Both the position numbers and the translations under genes were made by a program. DNA of 64,000 nucleotides from Agapetus fuscipes (lineage: Eukaryota; Arthropoda; Insecta; Trichoptera; Glossosomatidae). The stretch lies in NCBI GenBank assembly GCA_951799405.1, contig OX637338.1:5952001-6016000 (forward strand). The letters are read 5' to 3'. The notes below the pieces were generated by a model, which saw only the letters and a list, made by a program, of their open reading frames with translations, ran no database searches and had not been told where the DNA came from. Below, one piece after another: positions 34,528 to 45,649 of the stretch; within the stretch, counting starts at the first letter, position 1; every line of letters begins with the position of its first letter.

Positions 34528-34845
34528 TAACGCTACTAAGCTACACGTATAGTGTAACTTCTTGCCGTGTTATCCCCGAAGGGTTTGCATGTAGCGAGTT
34601 GAACCTATTTATTTTTACAGGTAAGCGGGCCGACCTTACGCCGACTTACGCGGGGTTTTCCAGCTCTCGAGGGGGCTGGTACTCATTTCTTGTGAAGGCT
34701 GAGTAAACCTTGCCGGTATTTTATTTTTGGGGTTTGAGATAAACACCGAAACGGGAAATTATTTTTGACACCCTCGGTGGGATTCAAACCCGAGCACACG
34801 GCGTGGAATGCAAGCACTCGACCAACTGAGCCATCGACCGGACAA
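34528..34845 (-). mobile_element. SINE-A, full length, inverted
   Basis: It spans the tail beginning AAGCTACACGTATAGTGTAA to the tRNA-like head ending GAGCCATCGACCGGAC. A and B boxes are readable on the minus strand. It is one of the most complete copies. Confidence 0.85.
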
Positions 34846-35283
34846 CATATACCTAATGTATTTTATTTTTGTAAAAAGCTCCCAAATGTCTTTACCAGAT
34901 TACTGTCTTTATGGTCGTGTGAAAATATCGTATTGTGAAACTGACGCGACCAATTCTCTATTAGCTGAGTATTCACTTATATGAGAACCATTCTGAAGAC
35001 ATACACCATAAATTTGGGTATTTTGACACATGTGCAGTTACTTCTAATCTTAAATCGCACCATTAAAGTTTTTATGATCAGAAAAAATGTCTATTTGTCC
35101 AATTTAATGGTTATCACGCATTTATTTCTAATTATTCCTTATAATTGAGGGTTATATCCAAATGTAATTCGTATACAACCAAAAGAGGTAATGTTACATT
35201 TTTTTTGAAATCCAGATAAATTTATGATGTCACAGAGAATGCGATTTTCTATTATCCCATGTATAAATCGAAACAGCTGTCGT
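34846..35283. other. AT-rich spacer, nothing recognised
   Basis: No repeat or supported frame. Confidence 0.5.
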
Positions 35284-35480
35284 TCCTTAACTGAAAGGTT
35301 GGTTCGCGGCTGATTACCCATACTGTATCAAATATTTCACTTTGCCAATGTGCATCCTGTTCCAGGTAAGGGATGCAAGGTTTTATGTTTCACTTTGCCA
35401 ATGGTTCACTTAGGCAGTGTCACCCCTATTTCGCGTAAGATCGGCAGGGTTTATGTTCATTGGAGATTTGGGCTTTTCCT
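35284..35480 (+). repeat. E repeat, rearranged, tail missing
   Basis: Begins CCTTAACTGAAAGGTTGGTT; the TTTCACTTTGCCAATG block is duplicated internally and the 3' third is missing. Confidence 0.7.
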
Positions 35481-35486
35481 TGCTAA

Positions 35487-35730
35487 ATAGGTTGGTTTAG
35501 ATATAGTTTTATATGAGGCTAACCACCCATACTGTAAAAAAACATGGCCAATATCACACTGTTTCAGGAAAGGTCGGCCAGAGTTACAGGGTTCATTTGA
35601 GATTTGGGTTTTATTCTGTAGGCTTACATGTAAATGTGCACGAATTTATACGTGTCTGCTTGTGTGCATGCATTAAATATAAATCCTAAATGCAATTTAT
35701 CTTTGCAACTTATATTATTGATAATAGACC
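35487..35730 (+). repeat. E repeat, tandem to the previous copy
   Basis: From TAAATAGGTTGGTTTAGATA through GAGGCTAACCACCCATACTG to CTTTGCAACTTATATTATTG. Confidence 0.75.
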
Positions 35731-36224
35731 AAACAGTCTATTAAATTTCTCGCAGAAAATATTTATATTCGTTTACGTATGATTTCAGTATGGTACACAT
35801 TGGTATAGTTCAAGTAGTATTTCAAATATGTAAATGCATTTACTTAATGTCAATTTATGTGTTTTGATATTTTATGTATTGTACGTAACAAATACCTACG
35901 TCTACGTATGTGAAAATGAAGCCTACACTATTTAATCTGCCCATTGTCGGAGCATTCCTATCAATTGCTTCATACTTCCTATGTGACTTTGTTTCCATCG
36001 TGTTTTCCTTGGCTGACCATAAGTTCAGGCGGTAGGCGAGATGTTTGGAGTTTACGACTATTTTGCATACGTAATGAGCACCTCTTCAAAGTACACACAC
36101 TTATTGAAACCAAATAATGTATTTTTATTTACAAAAAAAATATTTGGCGATAAATTTGTCACAATCTGACCGATCTTAAAGAGTTTGATACTCAGTAATT
36201 TTCTTGCAGCTTTTTTTTTATATT
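35731..36224. other. AT-rich spacer, nothing recognised
   Basis: No repeat or supported frame. Confidence 0.5.
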
Positions 36225-36265
36225 TGTAATCTGAGTTGCAAAGATATGTAAAAATTAAGGATTAA
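36225..36265 (-). repeat. E repeat tail fragment, inverted
   Basis: GTAATCTGAGTTGCAAAGAT and a few following bases match the inverted 3' end; a plus-strand E copy begins 12 bp later. Confidence 0.6.
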
Positions 36266-36276
36266 TTGCTTATATT

Positions 36277-36522
36277 CCTTGACTTAAAGGTTGGTATGAG
36301 GCTGATCACCCATACTGTAAAAAATGGTTCACTTTGCCAATGTCACCCCTGTGTCAGGGAAGGTCGGCAAAAGTTGTAGGGCTTATGTTCATTTGAGGCT
36401 TAGATTTTATTTGTAAGTACACATTCAGCATTTGTAAGCGCGAACTACACGTGTTTGTTTGTGGGCATGAATTTGAGAACTTTAAATGAATGTATCCTTG
36501 CAACTTAGATTATAGATTATAG
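36277..36522 (+). repeat. E repeat, full length
   Basis: CCTTGACTTAAAGGTTGGTA to GATTATAGATTATAG; close to the 3968-4212 copy. Confidence 0.9.
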
Positions 36523-36631
36523 AAGCGCCCTGGAAGTGGCTAGTGCCACTTTAAGGCGGTGTATTACATAATATATACGGCGGTTATATCGAGCAACTGT
36601 TATTATTATTATACATGTTGCATTATTATTT

Positions 36632-36880
36632 CTCGACTTATAGGTTGGTATGAGACAGACCACTCAAACTGTAAAAATTGTTAACTTTGCCAATGCGGTG
36701 ACCCTGTTTCAGGGAAGGTTGTCAAGAGTTGCAGGGCTTGTACTAATGTTCATTTGAGATTGGAGATTTATGTTGTAAGTCCACATGCGGCAAGCGCGAA
36801 CTATCACATGTCTACTTTTGGGAATGCATGAAAATGAATCTTAAATTTTAGCATATCTTTGCAACTTAAATTATAGATTT
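36632..36880 (+). repeat. E repeat, tail-to-tail with next copy
   Basis: CTCGACTTATAGGTTGGTAT to CTTTGCAACTTAAATTATAG. Confidence 0.85.
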
Positions 36881-36901
36881 CCAAAGTAATTATAAAAATA
36901 A

Positions 36902-37150
36902 TAATCTATAATCTTAGTTGCAAGGATATTATTGATTTAAAGCTCTCAGATGTATGCCCACAAACCAACACGTGTAGTTCGCGCTTACAAATGCTGAATG
37001 TGTACCTACTTACAAATAAAATCCAAACCTCAAATGAACATAAGTCCCACAACTTTTGCCGACCTTCCCTGAAACAGGGGTGACATTGGCAAAGTGAACC
37101 ATTTTTTACAGTATGGGTGGTCAGCCTCATACCTACCTATAAGTCAAGGA
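36902..37150 (-). repeat. E repeat, full length, inverted
   Basis: Inverted tail ATAATCTATAATCTTAGTTG to ACCTATAAGTCAAGG; forms a tail-to-tail pair with the preceding copy. Confidence 0.9.
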
Positions 37151-37429
37151 ATTATAAGTTCACATATTTTCAAGTACCGAGTGTGTGTGAGTACATTATT
37201 TTGTACGGTTATGGTTTCCTGTTGATTTGGTAAGACTGGCCATCGTTTCGGCATTTAAGTATGCTTTTGTCATTACATAAATTTAATAAACTACGCAGAA
37301 TAGAAATCCCAGTCTAAGTAAAACCAGGTGAACGGAGTCGTTATTTAAATTAAATCCAATAAAAAATGCAAATGTACACTCGCTCATTAAAAAAAGTGCT
37401 TTTGGATGTGACATCTTCTAAAATCTGAC

Positions 37430-37970
37430 GGCGTTATTCATAAAAAAAATTACACCATAGATGATCCACAGATCATATTTTTTATAGAAAATTCTCTTTT
37501 GGCGGCGGATGAGCCATGGATTTGCAGTGTATAAATAATACAGTAATACACACACCATCAAATATGTGCTTTCCACAAAACATTTCATATGAGATTATCC
37601 ACGGCCCATTTTTGTTTTTTTGTATCGAGAATCAACTTAAGACGGTGGATGAACCAAGGACTTCTTTGTTTGAACAACAGCATTAGAAGAAAAAGAAGGA
37701 AACGTATGAAAAAGGTTATGGATATGAATGAATTGAAAAAGGTATGCAAGGATACGAAAAAATGTAAGCAAATCTGCTGAGGCTGTGACAACCCCTAATA
37801 GAATGGCGAGTTACAGATATAGTTACAGAATGAAAAGAATAGATCAATAAGTTATATTCACAGAAAGTTGAATCCATAGATTAACCATGGACCGTCGATA
37901 TGTTGTTGTTAAGGGAATTTAGTTTAGGCGGCTGATGAGCCATGAATTTTCTGTGTGTGAATAACACCGT
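37430..37970. repeat. Two pieces of the GGTGTTATTCACAC MITE family around a LINE fragment
   Basis: 37430-37548 has GGCGTTATTCAT and GGCGGATGAGCCATGGATTT; 37848-37970 has ATTCACAG and GTGTGTGAATAACACC. The LINE fragment 37640-37800 lies between them. Confidence 0.45.
37640..37800 (+). pseudogene. LINE RT C-terminus fragment
   Basis: The frame reads RMKKVMDMNELKKVCKDTKKCKQIC followed by a stop, matching the end of the 21801-22046 LINE remnant. It sits between two pieces of a separate MITE family with GGTGTTATTCACAC-like ends. No full E repeat follows, only a worn E-like piece from about 38174. Confidence 0.6.
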
Positions 37971-38173
37971 ATATTTTTATACTTTGAATCAAACACCTAC
38001 ACAGGCGAAATCTGTACGAATAAAACGAATACTAGAATGATAACAAATTTATATACAATATAGTTTGAATGAATGTAGTACCTTACAGTTTAAAGTCGCT
38101 GGTATGGTCGAGCGGATACGGTACTCGAATATGCGTTAGATATAATTATATAAAAAGTGTCATTTTTTTTCAA

Positions 38174-38346
38174 TGCCACCCGTGTAAATGCAATAATTTA
38201 CACTAACTACAGTTCACAGTACATTCATTTTTTTGGTTAGTTCACATGCAGCATGTGAAAGAATGAATTTGCAAGTGCCTGCTTGAGTGTGTGAATGAAT
38301 TGTGAAGCCTAAACGTCAAGACATCTCTGCAACTTAAATAAGTAGA
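38174..38346 (+). repeat. E-like remnant, strongly diverged
   Basis: TTCACATGCAGCATGTGAAA, CTGCTTGAGTGTGTGAATGA and ACATCTCTGCAACTTAAATA keep E order over the 3' half. Confidence 0.45.
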
Positions 38347-38943
38347 TTAAAATTTGGAGGGTTTGTGTAGTGACACTGAAGCTCATCAGAGTTGTCCTCT
38401 TGATAATGATGCGATAACGCCGAAAGCGCTCGAGGAAAAAAAATCAACTCGTGAAGAAAAAACTTTGTGTTTAATTTTTACAGATGAATTTACGGTATAT
38501 GAAATAGGCTCTTCTGATTTTTCTTACTTGCGAGCTGTGTTCACACGAGATTAACGGTTAGTTATTTCGAAAATAATATCGTACTATACCGGCACGCATT
38601 TTTTCTTGCGTCCACTTTCAAGTACATAAGTCGGTATAAAAATATGTTAAACACTCATTAATATAATTAATTGTTTGTCAACTTGCGCTCGCTGTTACTA
38701 CGCAAAGCTTAGCGGCCATAAATTCAGTCTAGCTGTACGAATCCATTCACACCAGAATAGAACAGAACAGTTGATTAGTTGAATGCATGCGTTTCCAAGT
38801 ATACATTACAAACGCTGTGATTCTACTGTTCTTTTGATGAGTAAAATGTAATATTCGCCACCCTAATTTTTGAGGCAAGAAAAGCTTTGTCATTAGCGGC
38901 CTTTTAAATAATCAATAGATGATGCTATTCAACTGACAAACAC

Positions 38944-39204
38944 ATACATCGCACACTTAATCATAAAGAGCAATAACTCAACAAATAAGTATGTTGGGAA
39001 ATCACGTTTGAAGTTCGGACAACCACTACAACTTGTATGGGATAAAAAATGCGGCCGATGTTTTATCTCGGTCATATTCGTCCAAATTGAACGGCTGTCG
39101 CATTCTACCTATTCTTCTCGAATTGTTCTTGCGTTTTATTACAAAATCTCGATTTTCCCAATTTTTGAGTTATCGCTCTTTATGATTAAGCGTGCGACAT
39201 GTAG
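38944..39204. mobile_element. MITE-like element with ~30-bp inverted repeats
   Basis: The left arm GCACACTTAATCATAAAGAG and the inverted right arm GCACGCTTAATCATAAAGAG continue with CAATAACTC and CGATAACTC. About 260 bp long. Confidence 0.65.
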
Positions 39205-39366
39205 AAGCAAAATAGGTGGTGTAATAGCCCACAATTTCACATACATAGTAAACAGATGTCGCTGCTCCACAACACAACAGACGAAGAGTGTCATCATTTT
39301 TCTTATTTAAACCACAAATGTACTCAAATTGATGTCAATGTCATCAAGATCATCTTCATCATTTCA

Positions 39367-39414
39367 CTTCCCACTGAAGAAGCCCATTGTAGACATGGGC
39401 GAAACGTCCGGAAG
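39367..39414 (+). ncRNA. Hammerhead-ribozyme-like motif (Penelope-type)
   Basis: The core CTGAAGA at 39374-39380 is followed by a perfect 6-bp stem II (GCCCAT with ATGGGC), then GAAAC at 39401 and GTC at 39406-39408. CTTCC (39367-39371) can pair with GGAAG (39410-39414) as stem I. Stem III would be only ACGT, a palindrome, so self-cleavage would probably need a dimer, as described for Penelope-like element ribozymes. Confidence 0.6.
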
Positions 39415-39530
39415 CTCCAGCTCCCAAAGATTACGGATCCAGGAAAACATCTCTCCAGCATAACCGTATTATAGAGTTTCAAGTTTTTAAATTTACCTCT
39501 GGTCTATGATTCACCCCAGGGGTGGAAGTC

Positions 39531-39990
39531 TCGACAACCGTCGATAGATCTTACCGTATCTGTTTGAAGATAAAACTAAATAAAATATAGCGGCGTATCA
39601 AGATCTGGTCCATTTTATATAGGACAACCATCAGCCTTGACTTATAGGTTGGTATGCGGCTGACCACCCATGCTGTAAAAATGGTTCACTTTGCCAATGT
39701 CACCCCTGTCTCAGGGAAGGACGGCAAGAGTTGCAGGGTGTAGGTCCATTTGTGATTTGGTTTTAATGTTGTAAGTTCACATGAGGCATGTGCAAGCGTG
39801 AACTTGTACGTGTCTGCTTATGGGAATGCATTTAATATACATAAATATTAAATCATATATATCTTTGCAGCTTAGATTAGATTAGATTAGATTAGATCAG
39901 CTGCTCAGGAACCGCCATGTTTTATTCGGTCTTATCTTCAAATATACGTAGGTACGGTAAGATCTACCGACAGCCGTCGAGACTTCCACC
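39531..39990. mobile_element. MITE with ~70-bp inverted repeats, split by an E repeat
   Basis: GGTGGAAGTCTCGAC at the left is inverted at the right, and complementarity continues through TAGATCTTACCGTA and TTTGAAGATAA. The E repeat 39635-39897 sits inside. The superfamily is not assigned because the target duplication is unclear. Confidence 0.75.
39635..39897 (+). repeat. E repeat inserted in a MITE
   Basis: Full length, GATTA tail; inserted in the inverted-repeat element 39531-39990. Confidence 0.9.
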
Positions 39991-40104
39991 TTGGCCACTT
40001 TCCACTTGCAAATGACCACTTACCACTTACCGCTAACAATTAACTACATGTCGTCTGCTTAGTCCCGGTGTCGTATTACTGATTGATATCAACCAAATGT
40101 TTCC

Positions 40105-40850
40105 TCCAAGAACAACTTTCTCCGTACCTACATACACCGGTGTTATGGATTTAATTGTTTTAGTATATTTCAATTGAGTTAAAATATTGGTGGAGAAGAA
40201 ACTGGCTTTAGAACTGATACATGCTAAATGGCTCATCTGTCCACCGGAGCTGTCATCCGCAGAGCTGTCAAACACCAGATAATACGTAATAATCACGTGA
40301 AATCCCATGTTTTCTTGCTTTCTCCATCTGCTGTTTCGATTTTCAATAATTACACATACCGTGTTGTTTTATAATATGTAATGCATTTTTTCTTGAAAAA
40401 TTCGCTAATTCACCGCTCATAACAATTGCAACGAATGCGCAGGATTTGTGCGCAGGCAAGACATTATAGTCTATAATCCATAATCTAAGTTGCAAAGATG
40501 TAAAACAATTAAGATTCATGTTCAATGCATTTCCACAAGCAGAGACTTATAAGTTCGCGCTTACACATGCCGTATGTGTACTTACAATAAAAACTCCAAT
40601 GTCAAGTTAACATAAGCCCTGCAACTCTTGCCAGCCTTCCCCAAAACAAAGGTGACATTGGCAAGGTGAACCTTTTTTTACAGTATGGGTGTCAGCATCA
40701 TACCAACCTATAAGTCAAGGTAGCAATGCCAACAATGCAGAAAACAATTCGAACAATTACTGTACTTTTTGCCTGTTCACAAAGTGTCGAACCTCGAAGT
40801 AGCATTGTTCTCTTTCTAAATTATGAAGATTTGTGTTGGGGGAGGTTGAA
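40105..40850. repeat. Longer dispersed repeat containing an E copy
   Basis: TAAAATATTGGTGGAGAAGA, ATGTTTTCTTGCTTTCTCCA, CTTTTTGCCTGTTCACAAAG and ATTGTTCTCTTTCTAAATTA match the 6.6- and 12.4-kb loci; the E repeat 40470-40720 is inside. Confidence 0.55.
40470..40720 (-). repeat. E repeat, full length, inverted
   Basis: TATAATCCATAATCTAAGTT to ACCAACCTATAAGTCAAGG; lies in a longer repeat shared with 6.6 and 12.4 kb. Confidence 0.9.
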
Positions 40851-41256
40851 ACACATACAGCGTCTACGTGCATCAAAATAGTATCGACTCCACTACATTA
40901 TATTTCGATGTATATTTCGGTATCGATATGGCACCGCCTTGTCTCTAATCAACCATGTGCCGAGGTAAGTCAATACCACGCTTGTTTCACGCTTATGTGA
41001 ACACAGTGAGCGGGCTTTGCGATTATCTAGAAATTAAGCGTGCAAATTATGTTGGAGATGTTCTGCGCAAGAAAAAAGGGGTGAATGATGCTTTGTAATC
41101 GGATAAGTACTCGAACGTGCTGGAAACTTTGGAGTTTCTTGCAATTTGATTGGATAAAACATAATTAACGAACACTGAAAAGTGAAGGGTTCTGGATGAC
41201 TATTTCTATTTTCTATTTCTTATTTCGTTATATTATACTTTGATTTAATTTTATTT
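40851..41256. other. Spacer, nothing recognised
   Basis: No supported frame. The segment is mildly GC-richer near 40930-41030. Confidence 0.45.
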
Positions 41257-41297
41257 TTATCGACCGGACTATTATATACTATGTAACATAGTACATA

Positions 41298-41584
41298 ATA
41301 GTCCGGTCGATAGCTCAGTTGGTGGAGTGCTTGCATTGCATGCCAAGAGCTCGGATTCAAATCCCACCGAGAGTGTCAGAAATGATTTCTGGTTTCGGTG
41401 CTTATTTCAAACCCTAAATAAAATACCGGCAAGGCTCACTCAACCTACACAAGGAAATCGCCACTTTAACTGAAGTGGTTGGGGACCTCTTACCTGTAAT
41501 ATAAATAGTTTCCACTCGTCACATGTGATTCCTTCGCGGAAAACGCGGCAGGAGGTTGCGCTATATGTATAGCTTAGCGTATCG
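41298..41584 (+). mobile_element. SINE-A, full length
   Basis: The head AGTCCGGTCGATAGCTCAGT, the B box GGATTCAAATCCCACCG and the complete body and tail are present. Just upstream, 41257-41297 holds an inverted copy of the first bases of the head, making a hairpin. Confidence 0.85.
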
Positions 41585-41638
41585 TAAACATGCAGTATGT
41601 GCTTTTATAAAAGCATTGCTTGTGAATTTTTAATGTGT

Positions 41639-41893
41639 CGATACCTTAAAGGTAAAGCTAAAGAAGTAATGTATGAAGCTAACATGGGTTTCTTAGATAA
41701 ATTTCCATTTTTTCCTATTTTCTACCAAAAAAATCACTGTAATGTGTGAAAATCCTGTAGTATAAGACTTTTTCATAAGCACTTTCTTATAATTAGTTCA
41801 CTTACTATGAGATATTACTCCCAATAAAAGGTTTATTCCACAATTTCTCAAATCAGTGAATCAGCACTTATTCAGTTTTACCTTCAAGGTGGC
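41639..41893. mobile_element. MITE with ACCTTxAAGGTAAA inverted ends
   Basis: TCGATACCTTAAAGGTAAAG at the left and inverted ATCGCCACCTTGAAGGTAAA at the right. A partial copy of the right end is at 27448-27605 in the opposite orientation, including TGCTGATTCACAGATTTGAG. Confidence 0.6.
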
Positions 41894-41923
41894 GATATGT
41901 GCAACTTATATTATAGATTATAA
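41890..41923 (+). repeat. E repeat tail fragment
   Basis: GTGCAACTTATATTATAGAT with a GATTATA tail remains. Confidence 0.5.
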
Positions 41924-41969
41924 CTGAAATTTCATAAACACGGTTCCACATTCGTGTTACGTACTAAGA

Positions 41970-42265
41970 TAATACTGTTAAAGTGGCTTACGCAATTTAT
42001 ATGTCAAAATAATTTATTTTGTGTCTCCCCGGTAATGCTAATACAGTTTTTATGGCCGAAAGTAGACGTTGGCCTCTCTCAGCCAAAGTTCGTATCGGCC
42101 TGCTACAATAATTGTAACGGTATCCGGTCTAAGAGAGATCCGTGAATTTCATTGTGCGGTCGTAAAGCCGCGCACATTATTGCTCTTATTCCAATCTACG
42201 ACATTAAATGTCGACAATTTATTGTAGGAGACGCAATAAATGACGTCGCAATCACTTTTTTATTC
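41970..42265. other. Low-repeat island, possible regulatory sequence
   Basis: Contains GACATTAAATGTC (palindrome), CAATAAATGACGTCGCAATC and CCGCGCACATTATTGC. The TGACGTCG core resembles a CRE/ATF site and CAATAAA a homeodomain-type site. No open frame of note. Confidence 0.3.
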
Positions 42266-42381
42266 TAAAAACTAAACTAGCATACGCGCAAAGGTGTTGT
42301 TTGTGTGTTTGGTCAAATAGGCATATTGCTTGCCTACTTAGAAACGGGCTTACAATGTAGTCTTATTCTGGTACTTATTCC

Positions 42382-42831
42382 CAGGCCAAGATTAAGGTTG
42401 TTTCTACTGCTGCGACTGAACCAGGGCCCCGCGCCTATGGGCCCCTTAAAGACTGTGGAAAAATACTGAAAAATGATCAATTGGACTAGTTTTCATGACC
42501 TTTGACTCAGAAGGACACACTTTGTATAAAGAAAGACATCGTTAGTTAATAAATTAAAGTTTCTTTTCTCCTTTAGGGGCTGCAAATGACTTGAATTTAG
42601 CCCCCGGAAATTTCAAGCACAGTCTTCAGTAGTACTATATGTGCAACTATTTAGGCCCTGTTTTATTCAACCATTCAATTAATATTGTCTTAAAGTGCAT
42701 CTTTTGCGTTGTGAAAAAGATGGTTAGGGGATTTTTGTGTTGTGGTAAGGGAGAATTTTAGGGCAGGAGGTATTGAGGGGCCCCGAGCTTTTCTCCGCAC
42801 CAGGGATCCCAGAGGGGTTAATGCAGGCCTC
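42382..42831. mobile_element. hAT-type element, 450 bp
   Basis: The ends CAGGCCAAGATTAAGG and inverted GAGGCCTGCATTAACC, with inner GGGGCCC motifs, are flanked by a perfect 8-bp duplication CTTATTCC (42374-42381 and 42832-42839). Confidence 0.8.
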
Positions 42832-43105
42832 CTTATTCCATTTTAATAGGCTTTAGCGAAACTACTAAATTAATGAATTTATAATGCCTTTGTAACAAAC
42901 AATTAATACGATACAATGTAAGATTGATTCACGATTAGAGAATGTTTCGTTTTTTGAACGTATTTCCTATAAGTTCCTCGAATACTAAAAACAATTGTTT
43001 ACATCTTTTTTGATTTCTTAAAAATAGAGATTTATTTATTGGACATTCTTCATTAACTTTCTCAGTGTAGACTGTAGAGGTTCGAGTGCGAAATAAGAAG
43101 AAACT

Positions 43106-43235
43106 AATCTAATCTAATCTAAGTTGCAAATATATGTTACATTGAAGATTCACATTACATGCATTCTCACAACCAGACACGTACAAGTTTGCGCTTGCAC
43201 ATGCCTCAGGTGAACCTACAACATAAAAACCAAAG
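43106..43235 (-). repeat. E repeat 3' half, inverted
   Basis: Inverted GATTA tail through AACCTACAACATAAAAACC; the 5' half is missing and a plus-strand copy follows. Confidence 0.8.
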
Positions 43236-43262
43236 AAACAATTTATAGAAATAATTGTTTTT

Positions 43263-43612
43263 GGACCAATTGGTTAGTATGAGGCTGACCACCCAAACTA
43301 TAAAATATGGTACACTCTGACAATGACACCTATTTCAGGAGAGTTCGGCAAAATTTGCAGGGCTTATGTTAATTTAAGGTTTAGATTTTTACTTGTAAGT
43401 ATAGCGATCTTATACGTGTCTGTTGGTAGGCATGCATTTAATATGAATTTTATGTTTAATTTTATAACTTTTGGATGAAATTCAAACAAAACACTGTTTA
43501 TTTTCACTATAAAATTTATTTAAAAAGATTAAAATCTTTAAACAAAATTACTAACGCGTTTTCGACCTAGTTAGTGAATTTTATGTGTTAAATTATATTT
43601 GCAACTTAGAGA
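43263..43612 (+). repeat. E repeat interrupted by about 115 bp
   Basis: TTGGTTAGTATGAGGCTGAC to ATGAATTTTATG, then unrelated AT-rich sequence at about 43461-43578, then AAATTATATTTGCAACTTAG. Confidence 0.75.
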
Positions 43613-43976
43613 GAAGATTATGAAACCAAGTAAAGTGATTCCATACATTTAAATCACTTTTGAAGAAATCGTAGATCACCGACTTTGGTTCCACATGACT
43701 CATAAGTATGTACATACTAGATACAGAGTTCTCCTTGCTGTATCCCTGTTAATTGAGCTCAGAAATTCCTGAATTTTGGTTTACGCACAACGGGTGGCCA
43801 ACGCATACTTAAAGGTAGCTAAAAGGTTACCTGTATATTTTGGTCTGCAACTTATTTGTCGGCTTTATACGAAGTATCACGATTATCTGGGACGCAAATT
43901 GTAAAAAATGGCACCCTCTCGTCATACCATAGTGCCATAAAATTGGAATCTTTTTCGTGTTTATTTAGGCCTCTAA

Positions 43977-44532
43977 GGGCCGTTCTTATAAACGTTGGAC
44001 TAAATATCCGTAAGTATCATTTAACTAACGGATGGACGTTAACGGACTGATCTTACCGACGGTCGTCTTATAAAGCTTTTTTAACCGTCCGTTAGTTCTC
44101 AATAATGCACTCGTATTTTTAATGATTTTTTGCGTGCATTCATGAACATATGTCATCCGTTTGCCGTCAGAGAAGAAACATAACCTAAAGTTGCGTATGA
44201 CAAACACGAAAACGACTGATACAGCCCTATTTTAATGAATTCTCTATCACTGTCTGAAGAAATTATCTTCAACAGGATAGAGCGGAGAAGTCCAAGGACG
44301 CGCAAAACTCACCGCAAAAAAATAATGCTTTGACAGCTGACCTAACCTCAAACCTTAACAAACCGACCGGTATCTACCTGGAAACCGGGGGTCGGCTGTC
44401 GGTTAGATCCGCCGGTAAAATTAAACCGAAAATTTACGAACGAATTGTTATAATACAGAAAAACGAAATTTGTACCAAGTTTCGGTTTATTAGATTTGAC
44501 ATTTAACAAACGGATGTTTATAAGAACGGCCC
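43977..44532. mobile_element. PIF/Harbinger-type non-autonomous element, 556 bp
   Basis: GGGCCGTTCTTATAAACGTT at the left and its inverted counterpart GGGCCGTTCTTATAAACATC at the right are flanked by TAA on both sides. Subterminal inverted motifs such as AACGGATG recur. No transposase frame is present. Confidence 0.8.
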
Positions 44533-44629
44533 TAAATGTAGGTTATTTGCTCATTCGTATTTATGTATTGAATGATAATAATAATTGAACTTCCAAAAAA
44601 CTCAATGAATATTTTGAAATAGGTTCTAA

Positions 44630-44752
44630 TCTAATTCAATCTAAGTTGCAAAAATATGTAAAATTAAGAATTCACATTATATGCATTTTCACAAGCAGAC
44701 ACGTATAAGCTAGCGCTTAAATATGCCGCATGTGAACTTATAGTATAAAAAC
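44630..44752 (-). repeat. E repeat 3' half, inverted
   Basis: CTAATCTAATTCAATCTAAG through AACTTATAGTATAAAAACTA; the 5' half is absent. Confidence 0.75.
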
Positions 44753-44861
44753 TACGTGAAAAATATTGCAGGAAAAAAACTTCAAGCATGACTGACTGAA
44801 TACTTTTTCTTTACAAAAAAAATGCAGGATCATGATGGTCACCAAAAATTCATACAGCCTT

Positions 44862-44975
44862 ATCGAAAATGGTTCTTGCTTGAGAATTGGCGCTTTGTAG
44901 AGACAACCAAGCTCGTAGAGGGCTCTTGAGGTGTGATTCACACGAAAACAGCGCTCTCCAAGTAAATCATCCGCG
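44862..44975 (+). mobile_element. SINE-B 3' half
   Basis: TTCTTGCTTGAGAATTGGCG, GGGCTCTTGAGGTGTGATTC and AACAGCGCTCTCCAAGTAAA match the SINE-B body and 3' end. Confidence 0.7.
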
Positions 44976-45649
44976 TATTTATTATATCATTGGTATTACT
45001 TCTACAAAAATATTTGACTTTATTTCGAAAGCATAAAATTAATAAAGTACAATAAATCTTCACAATTTCAGTACACCTACCCTTTAACTTGTACTTCATA
45101 AACTTATGTAATTATTAACAAAAAGATGTACCCCCTCGACTAAAAATATTATGAAATGTAAGAATAAAATACTGTGGTTTGTTATATATTTTGCCCTTTT
45201 CGTATATATTTGTCCAAAAACATGCATTGCCCATTTCTGTTAATATATATTGTACGATAAATGTTTGCTTCCACAATCGACCTACATTTTACGATGTGTA
45301 ATCAACGCATCCTCTCGAAGTATCCGCAACGCATTTTCTTACAATATTCCAAATACCTTTAAATATAACACATGAAAAATGCTCTTCAAACATTAGTATT
45401 GCTTTACTATGTATTTGGCATGCCGCCAAGCGGCTACAAAACATACGCGCCATGTCGTTTACATTAGAGTATTTTAAAGTTGTAAGAAGAATTTCTGTGG
45501 CTAAGATTGGTTTACTGAAAACATTTTTAAGTCTATAGTTTGATGATACATAAGCCGCACATTAAAAGGATTACGATTTTGACTCAATCATCTCATAAAA
45601 CTGATGAATGTTTTTATTATCAAAATTATTCTCAATCTTGATGATCAAG

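Noticed and set aside
36906..37130. Recurrent frames containing GSLCQCHPCFREG on both strands across the window
   Set aside because: They recur because they are translations of the E repeat; the repeat is non-coding and the frames are broken in most copies.
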